Shown: positions 1 to 12,091, numbered from the stretch's first letter. The stretch: DNA of 64,000 bases from Artemia franciscana (GCF_032884065.1 NC_088867.1:59896317-59960316); one strand, 5' to 3'. Notes: generated by a model not told the origin, from the letters alone. A program made the numbers and translations.

Positions 1-205
1 CCTGATCTCTCCACTTGAAGTGCTTTCCAAGATTTCTGTTTCCCCCCTCCACCCCCCAATGTCCCTGGATCCGATGTGAATTGAAAATGGAGCATCTGAG
101 GCATCTGGAAATGCTCGAACTAGCAAAACCGGGACCGACAGACAGATAGAAATCGCGATCGGTATCTGTCACTCGGTAAATACCAAGTGCCATAATAACT
201 AAAAA
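1..205 (-). repeat. Interspersed repeat, end of the 'TATGGCACTTGGTATT' family, cut by window edge
   Basis: Read on the minus strand from 205, this has TATGGCACTTGGTATT, a (GTCT)-rich stretch, GGTCCCGGTTTTGCTA and then a G-rich segment with AAATCTTGGAAA and AGTGGAGAGATC. The same order occurs on the plus strand at 34648-35070, so both are copies of one family in opposite orientation. No coding potential seen. The rest of this copy lies left of the window. Confidence 0.7.
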
Positions 206-1176
206 TAGACTAAAAATAAATAAATGAAAAATTAACTTGTTTTGCAAATCACGCACTAGCAATATACGAAAGATGGGCGAGCAGTCGTGACTTTTCTAAA
301 GGTGGCTAAGGTATGCAAAGGATTACACTAAAATTAGACATACATTTTTCATGCATTTATTGTATACATTAGTGAAGTAAATATTGAAAAAATAAGCAGC
401 CACTAATTTTTTAATTACTTGTATGTGCTAAATAATATTATGTAGTTATTAGTACTAATTAGCCCGAAAGATAAAATTCGTTTTGCAAACCGCAGACTTT
501 AAAGTGATATGAACGATGGGCAATCTTGATATTGTTTTATTTGTGTTCTTACGAACTGCTACAGAACCCTACTGAATATAGGCCTTTTTCCGCCGTCCAA
601 GTTTTATTTATAGTTTTTGTTTGCGTGTGGAAACAGAACACAAAAACAACTTTGCTACTAGCAATTTATTGAATTGCATCACGTTATGCTATTAATTGTA
701 TTTTATTATTATAATATAACTTTAATATAAAATAAATATTATATTATATGTTATGAATTATATATATTATAATATTAATAAAAAATATAATATATTATGT
801 ATTATATTATTGTATTGATCGAGGGAAAATTTTAAGAATAGGACAGCAAACTATAAACTTAGGTTTCAAATAGCGTTTCCAACTTTAAATAAAAATATTC
901 GGGTCGAGTAAGCATAAATAAGCATAATAATGGCGTACAAAACTAAAAACAAAAGTTTCCCGCAATTTTTCTTAAATAAACTAATGTAAAAGTTTTATTT
1001 TTTCAAATTTTTTGAATTTTTCGCTAAAAATCTATGAGTGAGTTTCTCTTGTAGCGTTTTCAATGGTTAGGGGGGCTAACTAAGAATTGTGAGCAAAATT
1101 ATATTTTGCTAGAATGGCAAAAGTATTATATATGTTCATTTGTTTTATATTTATATACAAATATGCATATATATAT

Positions 1177-1186
<10 letters not shown>
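206..1186. other. PARP1 intron sequence, AT-rich, no feature recognised
   Basis: Very AT-rich DNA with ATAATATTATA-type stretches around 690-810. No splice-bounded coding segment or recognisable repeat was found on either strand. Confidence 0.5.
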
Positions 1187-1188
<2 letters not shown>

Positions 1189-1254
<66 letters not shown>

Positions 1255-1270
1255 GTGTGTGTGTGTGTAG
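1189..1270. repeat. (TA)n then (GT)n microsatellite
   Basis: About 32 TA units (1189-1252) followed by a short GT run (1254-1269), ending 35 bp before the PARP1 exon. Apparent IYIYIY open frames here are artefacts of the repeat. Confidence 0.97.
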
Positions 1271-1304
1271 TCGTAAATATGTTTATATTTGTATATTTAT
1301 TTAG

Positions 1305-1433
1305 TCCAAGCTGGAAATGCTGGATAGTCTGATGGAGATTGAAGTTGCTTATAAGCTGCTTAAGAGCGGGGAGGAAGACAAAACCAAGGATCCTATTGAC
1401 AGGCATTATGAACAACTTAATTCCAAAATTGAG
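1305..1433 (+). CDS. PARP1: PARP1 coding exon, end of helical regulatory domain (5' part of gene outside window)
   Basis: This exon encodes 43 residues, beginning SKLEMLDSLMEIEVAYKLLK and ending at a GAG codon before a gtaagt donor; the acceptor is ttag at 1301-1304. The stretch matches the end of the PARP alpha-helical regulatory domain (human PARP1 has MLDNLLDIEVAYSLLRGG and then KDPIDVNYEKL; here KDPIDRHYEQL). Both intron phases are 0 on the right and consistent with the next exon. The exon starts only about 50 bp after a (TA)n/(GT)n array that occupies the polypyrimidine region, so its acceptor is unusually close to a microsatellite. PARP1 is a nuclear DNA-break sensor that makes poly(ADP-ribose) from NAD+; the helical domain restrains the catalytic site until DNA is bound. 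Upstream exons (zinc fingers, BRCT, WGR) are left of the window. Confidence 0.9.
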
Positions 1434-1739
1434 GTAAGTTGTTTAATTGGTATTGTCTGAATTTTATCTCCTCTTCCTTTTTATCAAGTTTTGGCATTCA
1501 CTTAATTTAGTAATTAATATAATTCTTTTTTGAATTAACAAATACAGTTTATACAATGCAGACAGTGAGGTAAAATTGAATTTTAGCACAAGAAATAAAT
1601 CAATAACAAAGAATTCAGACTTCGAAAAAGAAAAGAACAGGGCGAAGGGCGGCTAACTGGAGAAAAAAAAGGTAACGAGATAGGTGTGATAATCACCAAA
1701 AACATCGAAATTATTTGAATAGTTCGCTAGTGTAAGCTG

Positions 1740-2258
1740 GAAGAACCATCTTCTTTAAAAACCCAAGCTGTCTTTTCATAGTTGAAAATAGTTTGGAAGA
1801 ACAGGAAGAAAAGTCAGCGAACCAAGGTTAGAATACTGGAAGCTACAGTGGTGAAGGGGCTCAAGTACTGTTCTGAAGCGTGGGCTCTCAGACACACGGA
1901 GAATTTGCTAGATGTTTCCCAGAGAAATTGACTATGGGTTGTTTTGGGGGCCCGACTGACTGTATCACAAACAGTAAGCTGTACGAAAATTAATTTCAAT
2001 TCCACTTTCTAGGGCTACAATAACAGAAAGGTTGAGTTGAAATGGCTTAGATAGGTTCTGCGGATTAAAGATGGCAGATTGTCAGATTGACCTTACGGGC
2101 CAAACGAAAAGCAGGTTGTCCCCAAATTATGTGGGAGGGCGTAAAAAGAGAGTCTTTGAATAGATTGAGATAGAGAAAGCGCGAGTGTAGTTGTGTTGGA
2201 CTCAGTTGGCTTAGTGCCGCGATGGGTTGTTAGCAATAGTAGTAGTATTTATTCACAA
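1740..2258 (+). mobile_element. RTE-like LINE 3' end, 5'-truncated and decayed
   Basis: Pieces of the reverse-transcriptase C-terminal region can be read in shifting frames: KTQAVFS, VWKNRK, then the region corresponding to the family's ...GTRLTDRISNS... and a 3' tail of TAG repeats (AATAGTAGTAGTA at about 2235-2250). The same 3' end occurs four more times in the window (19900-20345 +, 24290-24662 +, 37296-38455 -, 63037-63385 +), which defines the family. It lies in a PARP1 intron on the same strand and is clearly inactive. Confidence 0.75.
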
Positions 2259-2261
2259 TGA

Positions 2262-3250
2262 GAAGAAGTTGATACCTTGAACTTCGTCTCACTCACGCAT
2301 TCTTAACAAACGGAAAAATAAACTCGTTCCTCGCTCTTGATAAATGAATATTTAATTTTTTAATCAAAAGTGTCAGTCCATTCGAAAAGTGATCTTTAAA
2401 AGTAAAATTTCTAAACACCATGTTCTTAAACTAAAATGAAAAACTTGTTTCAAATCAAAAATATCAAGAAATAAAGAAGATGTTTTTAGTTTTTCTTGGG
2501 TGTTCTAAAACACCCAAAATTTTTATTGATTTATTGATTAGTAAATTTTTATTGATTTAAAACTAATTAAATAATCAAAAAAGTTAATTATTAGAATTAA
2601 AAACTTGCACCCCAACCTCAGTGTTTTTGGTTTTTTTTTTGTCCGTCCTAGATTTTGAAAACAACTTCTTGGTATTTAAATTTTAAAATTAACCCCCCCC
2701 CCCTTCTAAATTCTGAAAAATTATCTTCCTCCCCTTAATTTCTGTGAATGCACGTCACTGATTTTCTTTGGCTTAATAACATTAGAATGTATGTGTAGAG
2801 GTATGAGAGGTATGTAACGATTGTATCTAAAACAAAGCAATGAAAATGGCAGTATGATTAATTTTTATTACTATGTTAAAATGAAATCATATCTGTAACG
2901 AACTTACTTCTGTAATATGTATAATTTCGTTTTTTAACCCTGTGTAGTATTTTAATTCCTTTTCCTAGTAGAAACGAGGAAGTAGTAATGGCTTGATAGA
3001 CATAACGTGTCTATACATTTGTGATATACATTAAAGTTAATTAATATCGAAAAGCGAGTAGCTAATAATGACTTAGTTTCTAATAGTTTCTAAAAATTTT
3101 AATTATGAAGATCTAATTACATAGAAAACTTAAATAAAAATCAATAAAAAAATAAAAGGAAATAAAATATGAAAATATCAAACTATGTATGCGCTTCCTT
3201 TTTAAGCAATCTTTTTGTTATTGCTCGTTTTCGGAAATGTTTCGACGCAT
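2262..3250. other. PARP1 intron sequence, nothing recognised
   Basis: AT-rich intron. A C-run at 2692-2703 and weak short repeats are visible; no coding exon, RNA gene or named repeat could be supported. Confidence 0.5.
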
Positions 3251-3329
3251 TTCATGGAAAATTCTGCGGAAATTCCATGAGATTCAGTCTTAACTCTTTT
3301 GGAAATGTTTCAACGCATTATCGATTCAC

Positions 3330-3880
3330 ATGCTATTTTCTCTGTTGAGAAGTGGGATAAACCGTTTTCTCTGCAGTGTCTTATAGAATTGGTATGGTAA
3401 TGCGTCCATACGGGTGCGGCTAGGTAGCCAGCTGAGCAAATCTATCACTGTTCGGAAAGGTGTGAAACAAGGATCTTTGCTTATTCCAGACCTTTTCAAT
3501 AATGCCATCCGAACGGTTACAAAAAATATTCTTCCATTTCTAATTGAGCCCCATATTGATGTCAGCCACCTCTGTTACGCAGACGATATCCTTTTATTAT
3601 CAGATGATCTCCAGGTTCTCTAAAATACAATTCATATAGTTTTATCTAGTATCAATGAGATTGGGCTTCAAGTTGCCTTCTCCAAAACTGAGCTTCTTGT
3701 CTACGGTTCGCCTCAACAACATTCCGTTATTATCAATGTTGGCCCAGAAACTATTTCTGCATCGTCTTCTCTGAATTATTTAGGTATCTCGTTTGTATCA
3801 AATGTTAACACTACTAAAACACTTTTCATCCCGGCGTTGAAACAAATGCTTAGAAAATCGTACGGGCGACTTTTTTGAGT
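3330..3880 (+). mobile_element. LINE reverse-transcriptase fragment with YADD motif
   Basis: The frame from about 3414 gives RMRLGSQLSKSITVRKGVKQ, then GSLLIPDLFNNAI and CYADDILLLSDDLQVL, followed after a stop at 3621-3623 by same-strand pieces INEIGLQVAFSKTELLVYG and SLNYLGISF. VKQG, YADD, the KTE segment and the LGI segment are in the order of RT motifs B, C, D and E of non-LTR retrotransposons. No endonuclease and no identifiable 3' tail are present; the clade is uncertain and differs from the RTE-like and CR1/L2-like copies elsewhere in the window. Confidence 0.8.
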
Positions 3881-3884
3881 TAAA

Positions 3885-5058
3885 GGTCAGTTTCACAAAA
3901 TATCCCTGGGCAGACTTGGCAACACTTTTTTCGCACCGCATTTCTTCTTCTTTGTTCCTTTGTGGAAATTTTTTTCACAATATCTAAACGGAAGAAAATT
4001 AGATTTCTATTCTTCCGTTTTTGTAAATGTCTTCTGCAATTGCGGCTTTGGACTCGCAACCGGTACATTTCGAGGAGATGACGTTTTTTGTATTTCTTCA
4101 AAAATGGGCCAGCTTGTGGACAGTTTCTGTAGGCGTCGAGAAAATATTGTCGACTTTCCATTTAATTGTATAGCTTAATTGTGTTTCTTAAGTAACTGAG
4201 ATGTTATTTGTTTTCGTGAGTGTTTTCTTGTTTTCATTTTATTTTGTTTTTCTGTATTTTTGTACTTTTAAGTGGATTTAATGTATGCAAAGAGGGTTGA
4301 AATTAATTATTATTATTATTACATGGAAAATTCAACGATTATATTGAACAAAGATTTTGCCAAGCAGTTTTGATTAAAAGTCGACATTTGGCTTTCGATT
4401 GGTAACTTTAGTAATTTGTTGCTTTGAATTTTATCTAAACAGCAGCAACAGTCATGGAAGTTGAAAATCTTTATGGTAATTCAAATTATTCATTAGTGCA
4501 AATCACAAATTTTGTTAATCACAACATTTTTTCTCTGTCTTACCCTACAGTTAGATTATAATAAACCAAGAAAAAAAACACTTGTCTGCGTTTGTACTTG
4601 ACATCTACCTAGTACCAAGATTTTTTCACAATTTTCCAATTTTCATTGTAAGAGGCACTATGATATTAAGCTAATTTTCATTCTTATTATTTTAAAATCT
4701 CCCCCTAACAAGTGGCTAATGTCCTCCTGGATTTTTTTGCCCTTGCCCATAGATTTTGAAAAATAGTTTTTTATTGGTATTTGCATTGAAAAATTGATGA
4801 ATAGAAAGAGGCAAAGTTCTTTTAGTTATGAAGAAATAGAACAGGTGTATAAATTAGACCAAACAAATTTTTATATCCTCTGTCTAAAATTAAATTCTTT
4901 CTATATACCCTTTCTATTTACCCCAGGTGTAACTTAAGTGCATTTGAATCATTACAGCAGTTAAAGCTGAAATGATATATATTTATAAGCTTTGTGAAAG
5001 CTAAATTGGACTTGAAGCCCTTTCTTCTTTAATGAAAAAAAAAAAATCCATTCTCTGT

Positions 5059-5066
<8 letters not shown>
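3885..5066. other. PARP1 intron sequence, nothing recognised
   Basis: AT-rich; a short ATTATTATT run near 4310. Open frames on both strands around 3880-4178 do not resemble a protein family and overlap each other, so they are not called. Confidence 0.5.

Positions 5067-5067
<1 letters not shown>

Positions 5068-5119
<52 letters not shown>
5068..5119. repeat. Poly(T) tract
   Basis: An uninterrupted run of about 52 T. It could be the poly(A) tail of an element inserted on the minus strand, but no element body was recognised next to it. Confidence 0.9.
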
Positions 5120-5121
<2 letters not shown>

Positions 5122-7176
5122 CCAAGCAAGGGAATAATACCCAGCCCTGAAACCAGTGTTGTATCTGACTCCTAGCGTCGTCTTAGATAGTGCTGTCAAT
5201 GCTATAGTCTCTTTAGCTTTAGTGGTAGAGTTGGGTCTCAGAAAGACTCAGACAGGATTGGAAAAGGTCCATAATGACTTTCAGTGGTAGTTGGCAGTGG
5301 CAGTAACAGATGATACTATAAGTTTTTTTAGTTGGGGAATATCCTTTTTAGGTTAAAAAAAAACTTCTTTGAAGATCTGAAAGCATGTCACGCTCAGTGT
5401 CGTTGGAAGGTCTGCTTCATATCAAAGATCCCAAGGGCGAACCAATATTTCATGAACATTTAGGTTTAGGTTTTTTCTTTGTGCTCTCACTCTAGTGTAA
5501 GTACAGAGAGGTCACTTTCCAAGTTGGCTAATATAAAGAATAAACTAAGGATATTATGGGATGCCAGTGCTTTGTTGCGTATGAATTAACTTGTGCGACA
5601 GTCTTCATGCTCCATTAATTCACTAGCTCTCCATAACACTTAAAGAAATGGCATTTAAATGAAGAGGACCCCGAAGAAGTTAGTAGAAGACAATATTTTA
5701 ATTATTCTTCTGATGATGGCTAGTTGATAATGTTTATAACTGCTAGTTCGCTCATACTAATTTTTTCCCTCGTTAGTTCACACACCACCGAAGGGTTCTT
5801 CTAGCTAATAAATTAATTCAGGCTTTACAGGTGAAATTGGTTAAGTTGCTTCTTACTTTTTCTGGCTCTTTCGATTCCTAGGGGGGGAGTTTTAAAGGAG
5901 ATTTTTAGGGGGGGTCTTTTAATGGCTCAAAAGGTGAATTAAGCACATTTGAAATGGATCTTTTAGGAAAAGTCAAATCTTGCAATCAAAAGGTTGTTCT
6001 TACTGACAAGACACTTGGCTGACTACCTGAAAAAGATGAAGTGATGACTAACAGGTCTGTCACCCCACCCAGAGTTTTCAATCGCGCTTTCTGTCTGCTC
6101 TCTTAACGAATAAGCCTTTATCTTTTTGTCGAAAGTGGATATTAACTTTAGGGGGCTTATGGCTACTGGCAAAATTTGGAACTACCACTATTACATCGCA
6201 AAAGAAAGGGATGTCAGTATTGAAATGCCTCTATTAATTTTGCTTTGAAACTGCTCAGATTTCAGAGACAAGTATGCTTTATGGCAATTTGCCCTCCCCT
6301 TAAAGCATGAAACTAGATTTTTTCTGTAGTATGAATATTGTCTGCAGTAATGAACGTGCTCTGACCCTAAGCAACCGTTGTAAATATCCATCAACCTTCA
6401 CACAGGTTTCCAACGTCCTTCAACGATGGCTAAAAACTTAATCTACACTGATACAGTGCCACCAAGGTAACCACTCAGAGTATCTCAGTCCCACTAGTCG
6501 TGGTGCAGTGTAGAGCACTTGGAATTGACACTGTCTTCTCCACGATTAACTACGGTTGAAAGTCCGAACAAACAATATCAGGCGAGTAGGCCAAATGAAA
6601 GGATTTTGGCTAGACATCAAACAAAATTAGAAGTTTATGCTCACGGTTGTCAGTTTATTTTGTCTATTACCACTTCGTCTTACCGGCAAAAAATTCTTCG
6701 TTAGGCGAAAAGTTTTTGGTAACTCTTGTCCTGAACCTCCCATCCCACTTCATGCCTGTCTATGGAGGACACCTTAATTAATTTCAATGACAACTAGCAT
6801 ACACCGCCACTGAGAACTCAATAATCACCCAGGATTCACTTACTCCATGCTTTGACAAAAAAAACTAAGGATATCAAATAATAGCAATATTATGTTTACT
6901 TTTTGAATATAATGTTGAAGTTATGTGAGCAAATTGGTTGATAATAATTAGGAATGATAATAATCATTGACCAATGTTCTAAATTTCTTAGTCGAGCTGC
7001 AAATAAGATAAACCTCCTAGACAAGGGATGAGGTCTTGATAAAATTCGTAACGCAACTTCGGCACGAACATTATTTTGATTAAATTTCAATCCCCTGTCC
7101 CAGCTAAAAATTGATTTTAGACTTCCCTGGTCAGATGTTCTAAAAACGCTATCAAGTTCTTATTTTCTTTTTTTAG
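5120..7176. other. PARP1 intron sequence, nothing recognised
   Basis: About 2 kb up to the acceptor of the catalytic exon. G-runs near 5880-5920 and several small open frames on both strands are present; none has a recognisable motif or splice context. Confidence 0.5.
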
Positions 7177-7556
7177 GTTCTTGAGAAGGACACAGAAGAA
7201 TTTAAAATTATTGAAAAGTATGTTCGTAACACACATGCTGAGACCCATTCTCAGTACAGCTTGGAAATCGAAGACGTCTTCAAAGTCCAACGAAACGGTG
7301 AAGACAAACGTTACAAACCCTTCTCAAAGCTCGGCAACAAGAAACTTCTTTGGCATGGTTCTAGACTTACGAATATGGCTGGTATAATGTCTCAAGGCTT
7401 GAAAATTGCACCACCAGAAGCACCAGTTACTGGTTACATGTTCGGAAAGGGTATCTATTTTGCAGATATGGTGTCGAAGTCGGCTAATTATTGTTACACG
7501 TCTCCTGCTAATTCTCTTGGATTTTTGCTACTCTGTGAAGTTGCACTTGGTAAAAT
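7177..7556 (+). CDS. PARP1: PARP1 coding exon, core of ADP-ribosyltransferase domain
   Basis: Acceptor tttttttag/gttctt, donor at/gtaagt (phase 2). The 126 full codons carry the signature of the PARP catalytic domain: the NAD-binding histidine in LLWHGSR (codon at 7354), the strictly conserved run [20 protein letters not shown] with the NAD-contacting tyrosine (codon at 7456), and SKSANYC. It fits PARP1 better than PARP2: after the core it reads [13 protein letters not shown] and continues into MYERTDATYIEKLPKG, like human PARP1 (MYELKHASHISKLPKG). The reading frame is intact with no internal stop, so the gene is presumably functional. Upstream intron is 5.7 kb and downstream intron 4.3 kb, both filled with repeats. 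Confidence 0.95.
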
Positions 7557-8020
7557 GTAAGTACTTGTACGATCTTGTAAATTATTGGCAATGCTAACGT
7601 CAATTTTAGCATGTACGACATATATGGTTCTTCTAACCTATGATTATGACGACATTCATCATCTGGTATATGAAAATGTAGTTTTTTTGTAAAAATATTG
7701 ATATAATTTTAATTTTTTCTTTTTACAAAAAGGCACAGATGTGGCAATTTCCTTTAAAATGAGCACTAAACAGCTCTCTATGATGTTCCTAGCTAGTTGC
7801 AGAGAACAAAAAAAAAACGGAAATAAAAAGACACGGTCGATGGAAAATATCGTGATAATAAGGAATTTTGTTGTTTTTCAAGTCAATGGATTGTCTTTAT
7901 TGTTCAAGCCAAGGGGCGGTGAGTTTTCTTTACTGGTGATTTTGACAAGGCGGTTCTAATGGTTTTACTTTATAGTTATCTGACCCTATTTTTGGAAGCT
8001 ATGTGGTATTTTATTTCAAA

Positions 8021-9237
8021 CAGTTCGTGGTGACGAACTCTAGTAAGGAGCGACCCGGCTCAATAGTAACCAAAACTTTACAAAACGGAATTTTGATACC
8101 AATAGCTAGATCAAAACATTTTAATGCTGATTTTAAATATATAAGTCTCATCAAGTTTAGTTTTACCCATCAAAAGTTACGAGCCTGAGAAAATTTGCCA
8201 TATTTTAGAAAATAGGGGGAAACACCCCCTCAAAGTCATAGAATCTCAACGAAAATCACACCATCAGATTCAGCGTATCAGAGAACCATACTGTAGAAGT
8301 TTCAAGCTCTTATCTACAAAAATGTGGAATTTTGTATTTTTGCCAGAAGGCAGATCACGGATGCGTGTTTATTTGTTTGTTTGTTTTTTTTTGTTTTGTT
8401 TTTTTCCAGGGGTGATCGTGTCGACCCAGTGGTCCCATAATATTGCAAGAGGGCTCATTCTAACGGAAATTAAAAGTTCTAGTGCTCTATTTAAGTAACC
8501 AAAAAATTGGAGGGCACCTAGGCCCCCTCCCACGCTCATTTTTCCCCAAAGTCACCGGATCAAAATTTCGACATTGCCATTTTATTCACCATAGTCGAAA
8601 AAACTAATAACTATGTCTTTGGGGACGACTTACTCCCCCGCAGTCCCCGTTGGAGGGGCTGCAAGTTGCAAACTTTGACCTGTGTTTATATATAGTAATG
8701 GTTACTGGGAAGTGTACAGACCTTTTCAGGGGGACTTTTTTGGTTTGGGTGGGAGAGTTGAGGGGGGGGTTACTTGGGAGGATCTTTCTATGGAGGAACT
8801 TCTCATGGGGGAAGAGAATTTAAATGGAGGGGGCGCAGGATTTTCTAGCATTATTTAAAAAAACAATGAAAAAATAAATATGAAAAGTTTTTTCTACTGA
8901 AAGCGAGAAGCAGCATTAAAACTTAAAACGAACAGAAATTATTACACATATGAGGGGTTTACCTCCTCGTAATACCTCGCTCTTTACGCTAAAATATTTT
9001 TGTAATTTCAACTATTTATTCTACGGCCTTTGTGATTCAGGGGTCATTCTTAAGGGATTGGGACAAAGTTTAAGCTTTAATGTAAAGAGCGAGGTATCAA
9101 AGAGGGGTTAGCCCCCTCATATACGCAATAAAAACATACGAATATAGAAGTTCGCTACGTAATTTAATTCGTAAGTTAGGTATATTTTTTACTTATGAAA
9201 ACGTTCGTAAAAAGTTGTATTGTATCCGATTAACGAC
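8021..9237. repeat. Long foldback repeat family, copy 1
   Basis: Starts with TAAGGAGCGAC-type sequence (8043) and contains a GC-rich core that recurs in copy 2 (41945-42893): the segments CATCAAAAGTTACGAG, CAGGGGTGATC, AGTCCCCG...GGGGCTGCAAGTT and TACTGGGAAGT are in the same order. Near its right side it has inverted arms around 8935-9000 and 9070-9125 (GAGCGAGGTAT and CCCCTCATATACGC read from both strands). No transposase is visible, so it is probably a non-autonomous DNA element with long inverted ends. It lies in the PARP1 4.3-kb intron. Confidence 0.7.
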
Positions 9238-9252
9238 GCTTCTTGACTACTA

Positions 9253-9353
9253 TGGTCCCTGCGTCGGCCCTGCAGTGCATTGCTGCAGCATGATTCGATC
9301 TCTGGGTCCCGTATTACGAAGCTAAGGTAAAACCCACTGCGCCACCACAGGAC
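9253..9353 (-). mobile_element. tRNA-derived SINE (family 2)
   Basis: On the minus strand from 9353 it reads GTCCTGTGGTGGCGCAGTGG (A box TGGCGCAGTGG) and then GAGATCGAATC (B box). The same head occurs on the plus strand at 39579 and 40495 with the shared downstream phrase ...GCAATGC...GCCGAC..., so it is a dispersed family and not a tRNA gene. It separates two parts of foldback-family sequence. Confidence 0.75.
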
Positions 9354-9354
9354 T

Positions 9355-9858
9355 AAAATTATAAGTTATAGTTGCCTTTTTAAGTAATCAAAAACTGGAG
9401 GGCAACTAGGCCTCCTCCCTCGCTCCTTTTTTTCAAAATCTTCCGATTAAAACTATGAAAAAACCATTTAGCCCCAAAACATTAATAGGCAAATTTCGTT
9501 TTAATTATTTATGTGCGGAGAGCCAAGATCAAAACATGCATTAATTCAAAAACGTCCAGAAATTAAACAAACAAAAAACAAGTTTTTTTAAATGGAAGTA
9601 AGGAGCGACATTAAAACTTAAAACGAATAGAAATTACTCCGTATATGAAAGGGGCTTTTCTTCCTCAACGCTCCGCTCTTTACGCTAAAGTTTTTTACTG
9701 TTTTAAAATGTAGAGTTAAGAGAAACGGTCAAACTTTAGCGTTAAGAGCGGGGCGTTGAGGAGGAAAAGCCCCTTTCATATACGGAGTAATTTCTGTTCG
9801 TTTTAATGTCGCTCCTTACTTTCATTTAAAAAACTTGTTTGTTTATTTTGTTTAATTT
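9355..9858. repeat. Foldback element with ~130-bp inverted arms
   Basis: After 200 bp related to the foldback-family core (GGAGGGCAACTAGGCCTCC), the sequence folds on itself: the left arm at about 9560-9705 contains GTAAGGAGCGACATTAAAAC, CCGTATATGAAAGGGGCTTT and GCTCTTTACGCTAAAG, and the right arm at about 9733-9858 is its reverse complement, with about 30 bp of loop. The arms agree at well over 90%, so this copy is young or under gene conversion. Confidence 0.85.
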
Positions 9859-9859
9859 T

Positions 9860-11820
9860 AATATGGAACATGATCATCTGTTAGTACGTTGCCCCTACCG
9901 CTGCACCGCCGCTAACGCTGCAACCGCTGCATGCACGTGGCAATAATTATGCATATAATTTTGTTATTGTTTGAAGATGTTGATATGTCAAGTAATCACG
10001 TAAGAAACATAATCATAATATTACAAATCAACTAGTATTTGGATTCTGGTGGTTGCAGAAGGTGGCTCAACGCAGTTCTACTTGAATTAAAATCACCTTG
10101 ATGGACTGTGATGAAAAAGCTGAGTCTGCTAACTGCAGAAAAATCCCAAGACAGATAGTCTTATTGAGAGGCAAAGCTGGCATAACCCTTTGCCAAAATT
10201 GTATGAAAATAATGTCATTTTACTTGTTAATAGATAGTCCAGAAGAACTAAAAAAGGCAAAACTAAACTTAAAGTACCACAAAGACATCAAGACTAAAAA
10301 TTTGTTGCCATGTGTTTTTAGTTTAATGTTCTTGCTTTCCAGTTCCAAAAATTATAGAGAGGTATATAGCATCACGTCCTTTCACCTCTTTAACTCCTTC
10401 ATCAGAAAAGCTAGCCATTGGAAGCACTATTCTCCTTCAGTCAGCAAAGAATGAGTACATACCTCTATATGGAACCAAATTACGAAGTTTCATTTTATAC
10501 ATTGTTGCTCTGTGAAAATAAATAAGCGAAATTAATTCGTTAAATTTGACAACAATTTTCGTCCTTACTAATTCAAACATTAGTAATTTATTGATTTTCA
10601 AAGGTAACTACTCCTTCAAAGAAAATGTTTTTAGCTTATTTTTGCTAAAACATAAGTTTTAGCTTATTTTTGGTCCATTGTGTTTTTAGCTTATTTTGCT
10701 GATTTGTCAACCACGTTTCATTTCTTTTTTTTTTCTTTCTTTTTTCACTAGTACCAGAAACTGTATAACTGTTTATAGAAGTCCTTTTCATAAAAAATTG
10801 AATTTTGATACCAATAGTTACAATAAAAGAATCACTAATACAAGAGTGACTTTAAGCTGTACCATTTTCCATGGCAAATTGTTACGCTTGAAAACGAATT
10901 TTTTTTAACCTTTTAACGAATCCAAAAAAAGAGAATTTAAACGGAGGGGGCGCAGGATTTTCTAGCATTATTTAAAAAAAAAATGAAAAAATAAATACAT
11001 ACTTTTAATCAATACTTTTAATCAATACAAAATCAATACATACTTTTAACGAATTTTCATAACCAATTCAAATAATCAGATTTCATTTTCACTGTTCTTG
11101 GTACTTTAAATTATTATAATAGGGGTTAAATTGAATTATCAGTTCTTAACTGATTAGTCAGTGACTAATTATAATTAATAAGTTGTTTAAGCTAAAATTA
11201 ATTATAATATTAATTAACTAGTTATCAGTTATATCAATTTAATTAACAGTTAGGGATTAAATTTAATATATAAAGATTGAATTTATTAATCACTTTAAGA
11301 TCTAAGCTGAACTTCTCTGAAATTAGATTGATACTATTATTTTTTACTTATAATTACTGAGTTATATTCACCGATTACAAACTATTGAGGGATAGGGTAT
11401 TATATTCCAATATAAAAAGCAAAAGAAAAAAAATAGAATAATATATAAATGCAACTAATATTTTTGCGCATGTTTTTACAGTCAATTTTGTGATTTTCCT
11501 GATTAATAGTGTATAGAGTATTATTTTGTGTTTCTCAGAGACAAACTTGATTTCCCCATTAGTTTCTCATTCACTTTGGCCAGCCTGTGCCTTGATCAAG
11601 TTCTCCTGTGAATTTATGAAAATGTCAGATTTTGCCGTTGCTTTTTGAATTAAAATGGAATTATTGTGGGCCTCAAGTCCTGGCTAATTGTAGACAAAGC
11701 CAAGACAGATAGTCCAATTTAGTGAGAGGGCAATTCTGGCATTAAACCCCCATTATTAGGCTTAGTTAAGATGATATATTGTTTGGATTTGATTATAACT
11801 CAAATTATAGCCATGTGATT
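9860..11820. other. PARP1 intron with small foldback-family fragments
   Basis: Mostly AT-rich. Two short pieces of the foldback family are present at about 10786-10870 (ATTTTGATACCAATAG) and 10920-11010 (GGAGGGGGCGCAGGATTTTC). Related 60-bp phrases with AGACAGATAGTC occur at 10128-10190 and 11690-11750. The 118-codon open frame at 10098-10454 spans one of these repeats, has no known motif and is not called. Confidence 0.55.
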
Positions 11821-11835
11821 TTTGTCCTTTTTAAG

Positions 11836-12015
11836 GTATGAGCGAACGGACGCCACTTACATCGAGAAACTTCCCAAAGGATATCAAAGTGTCAAAGGCC
11901 TTGGACAGACTGAGCCAGATCCTGCTGAATCGATAAAGATGAAGAAGGATGTAGAAGTACCGCTTGGTAAAGCTGTGAAATCGGGTGTGAAAAAATCGCA
12001 GCTACTGTATAACGA
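11836..12015 (+). CDS. PARP1: PARP1 coding exon ending in the catalytic-glutamate codon
   Basis: Acceptor tttttaag/gtatg, phase 2 in; donor ga/gtaggt, phase 2 out. It encodes YERTDATYIEKLPKGYQSVK, then GLGQTEPDPAES, VPLGKAV and SQLLYNE. The last glutamate aligns with human PARP1 Glu988, the residue needed for chain elongation, and its codon is split between this exon (GA) and the next (G). The 3' 84 nt of the exon plus 76 nt of intron are repeated immediately downstream (12092-12252), including a second copy of the gtaggt donor. If splicing ignored the first donor, translation would meet TAG directly after the catalytic Glu codon. Confidence 0.92.
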
Positions 12016-12091
12016 GTAGGTTCCCACTTTCTATTATGCGTTTAAAAGAGCTCCTTTAATAGCAACACGGTAATAACTGTAGTCAATTATG

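Noticed and set aside
1114-1415. Open frames of alternating Ile-Tyr here and at 13057-13393, 15575-15836, 16552-16833, 36389-36610 and 56971-57192
   Set aside because: Products of (TA)n microsatellites, open on both strands, with no coding signal.
10098-10454. 118-codon frame as a gene
   Set aside because: Overlaps a phrase repeated at 11690-11750, has no known domain and lies in a PARP1 intron.
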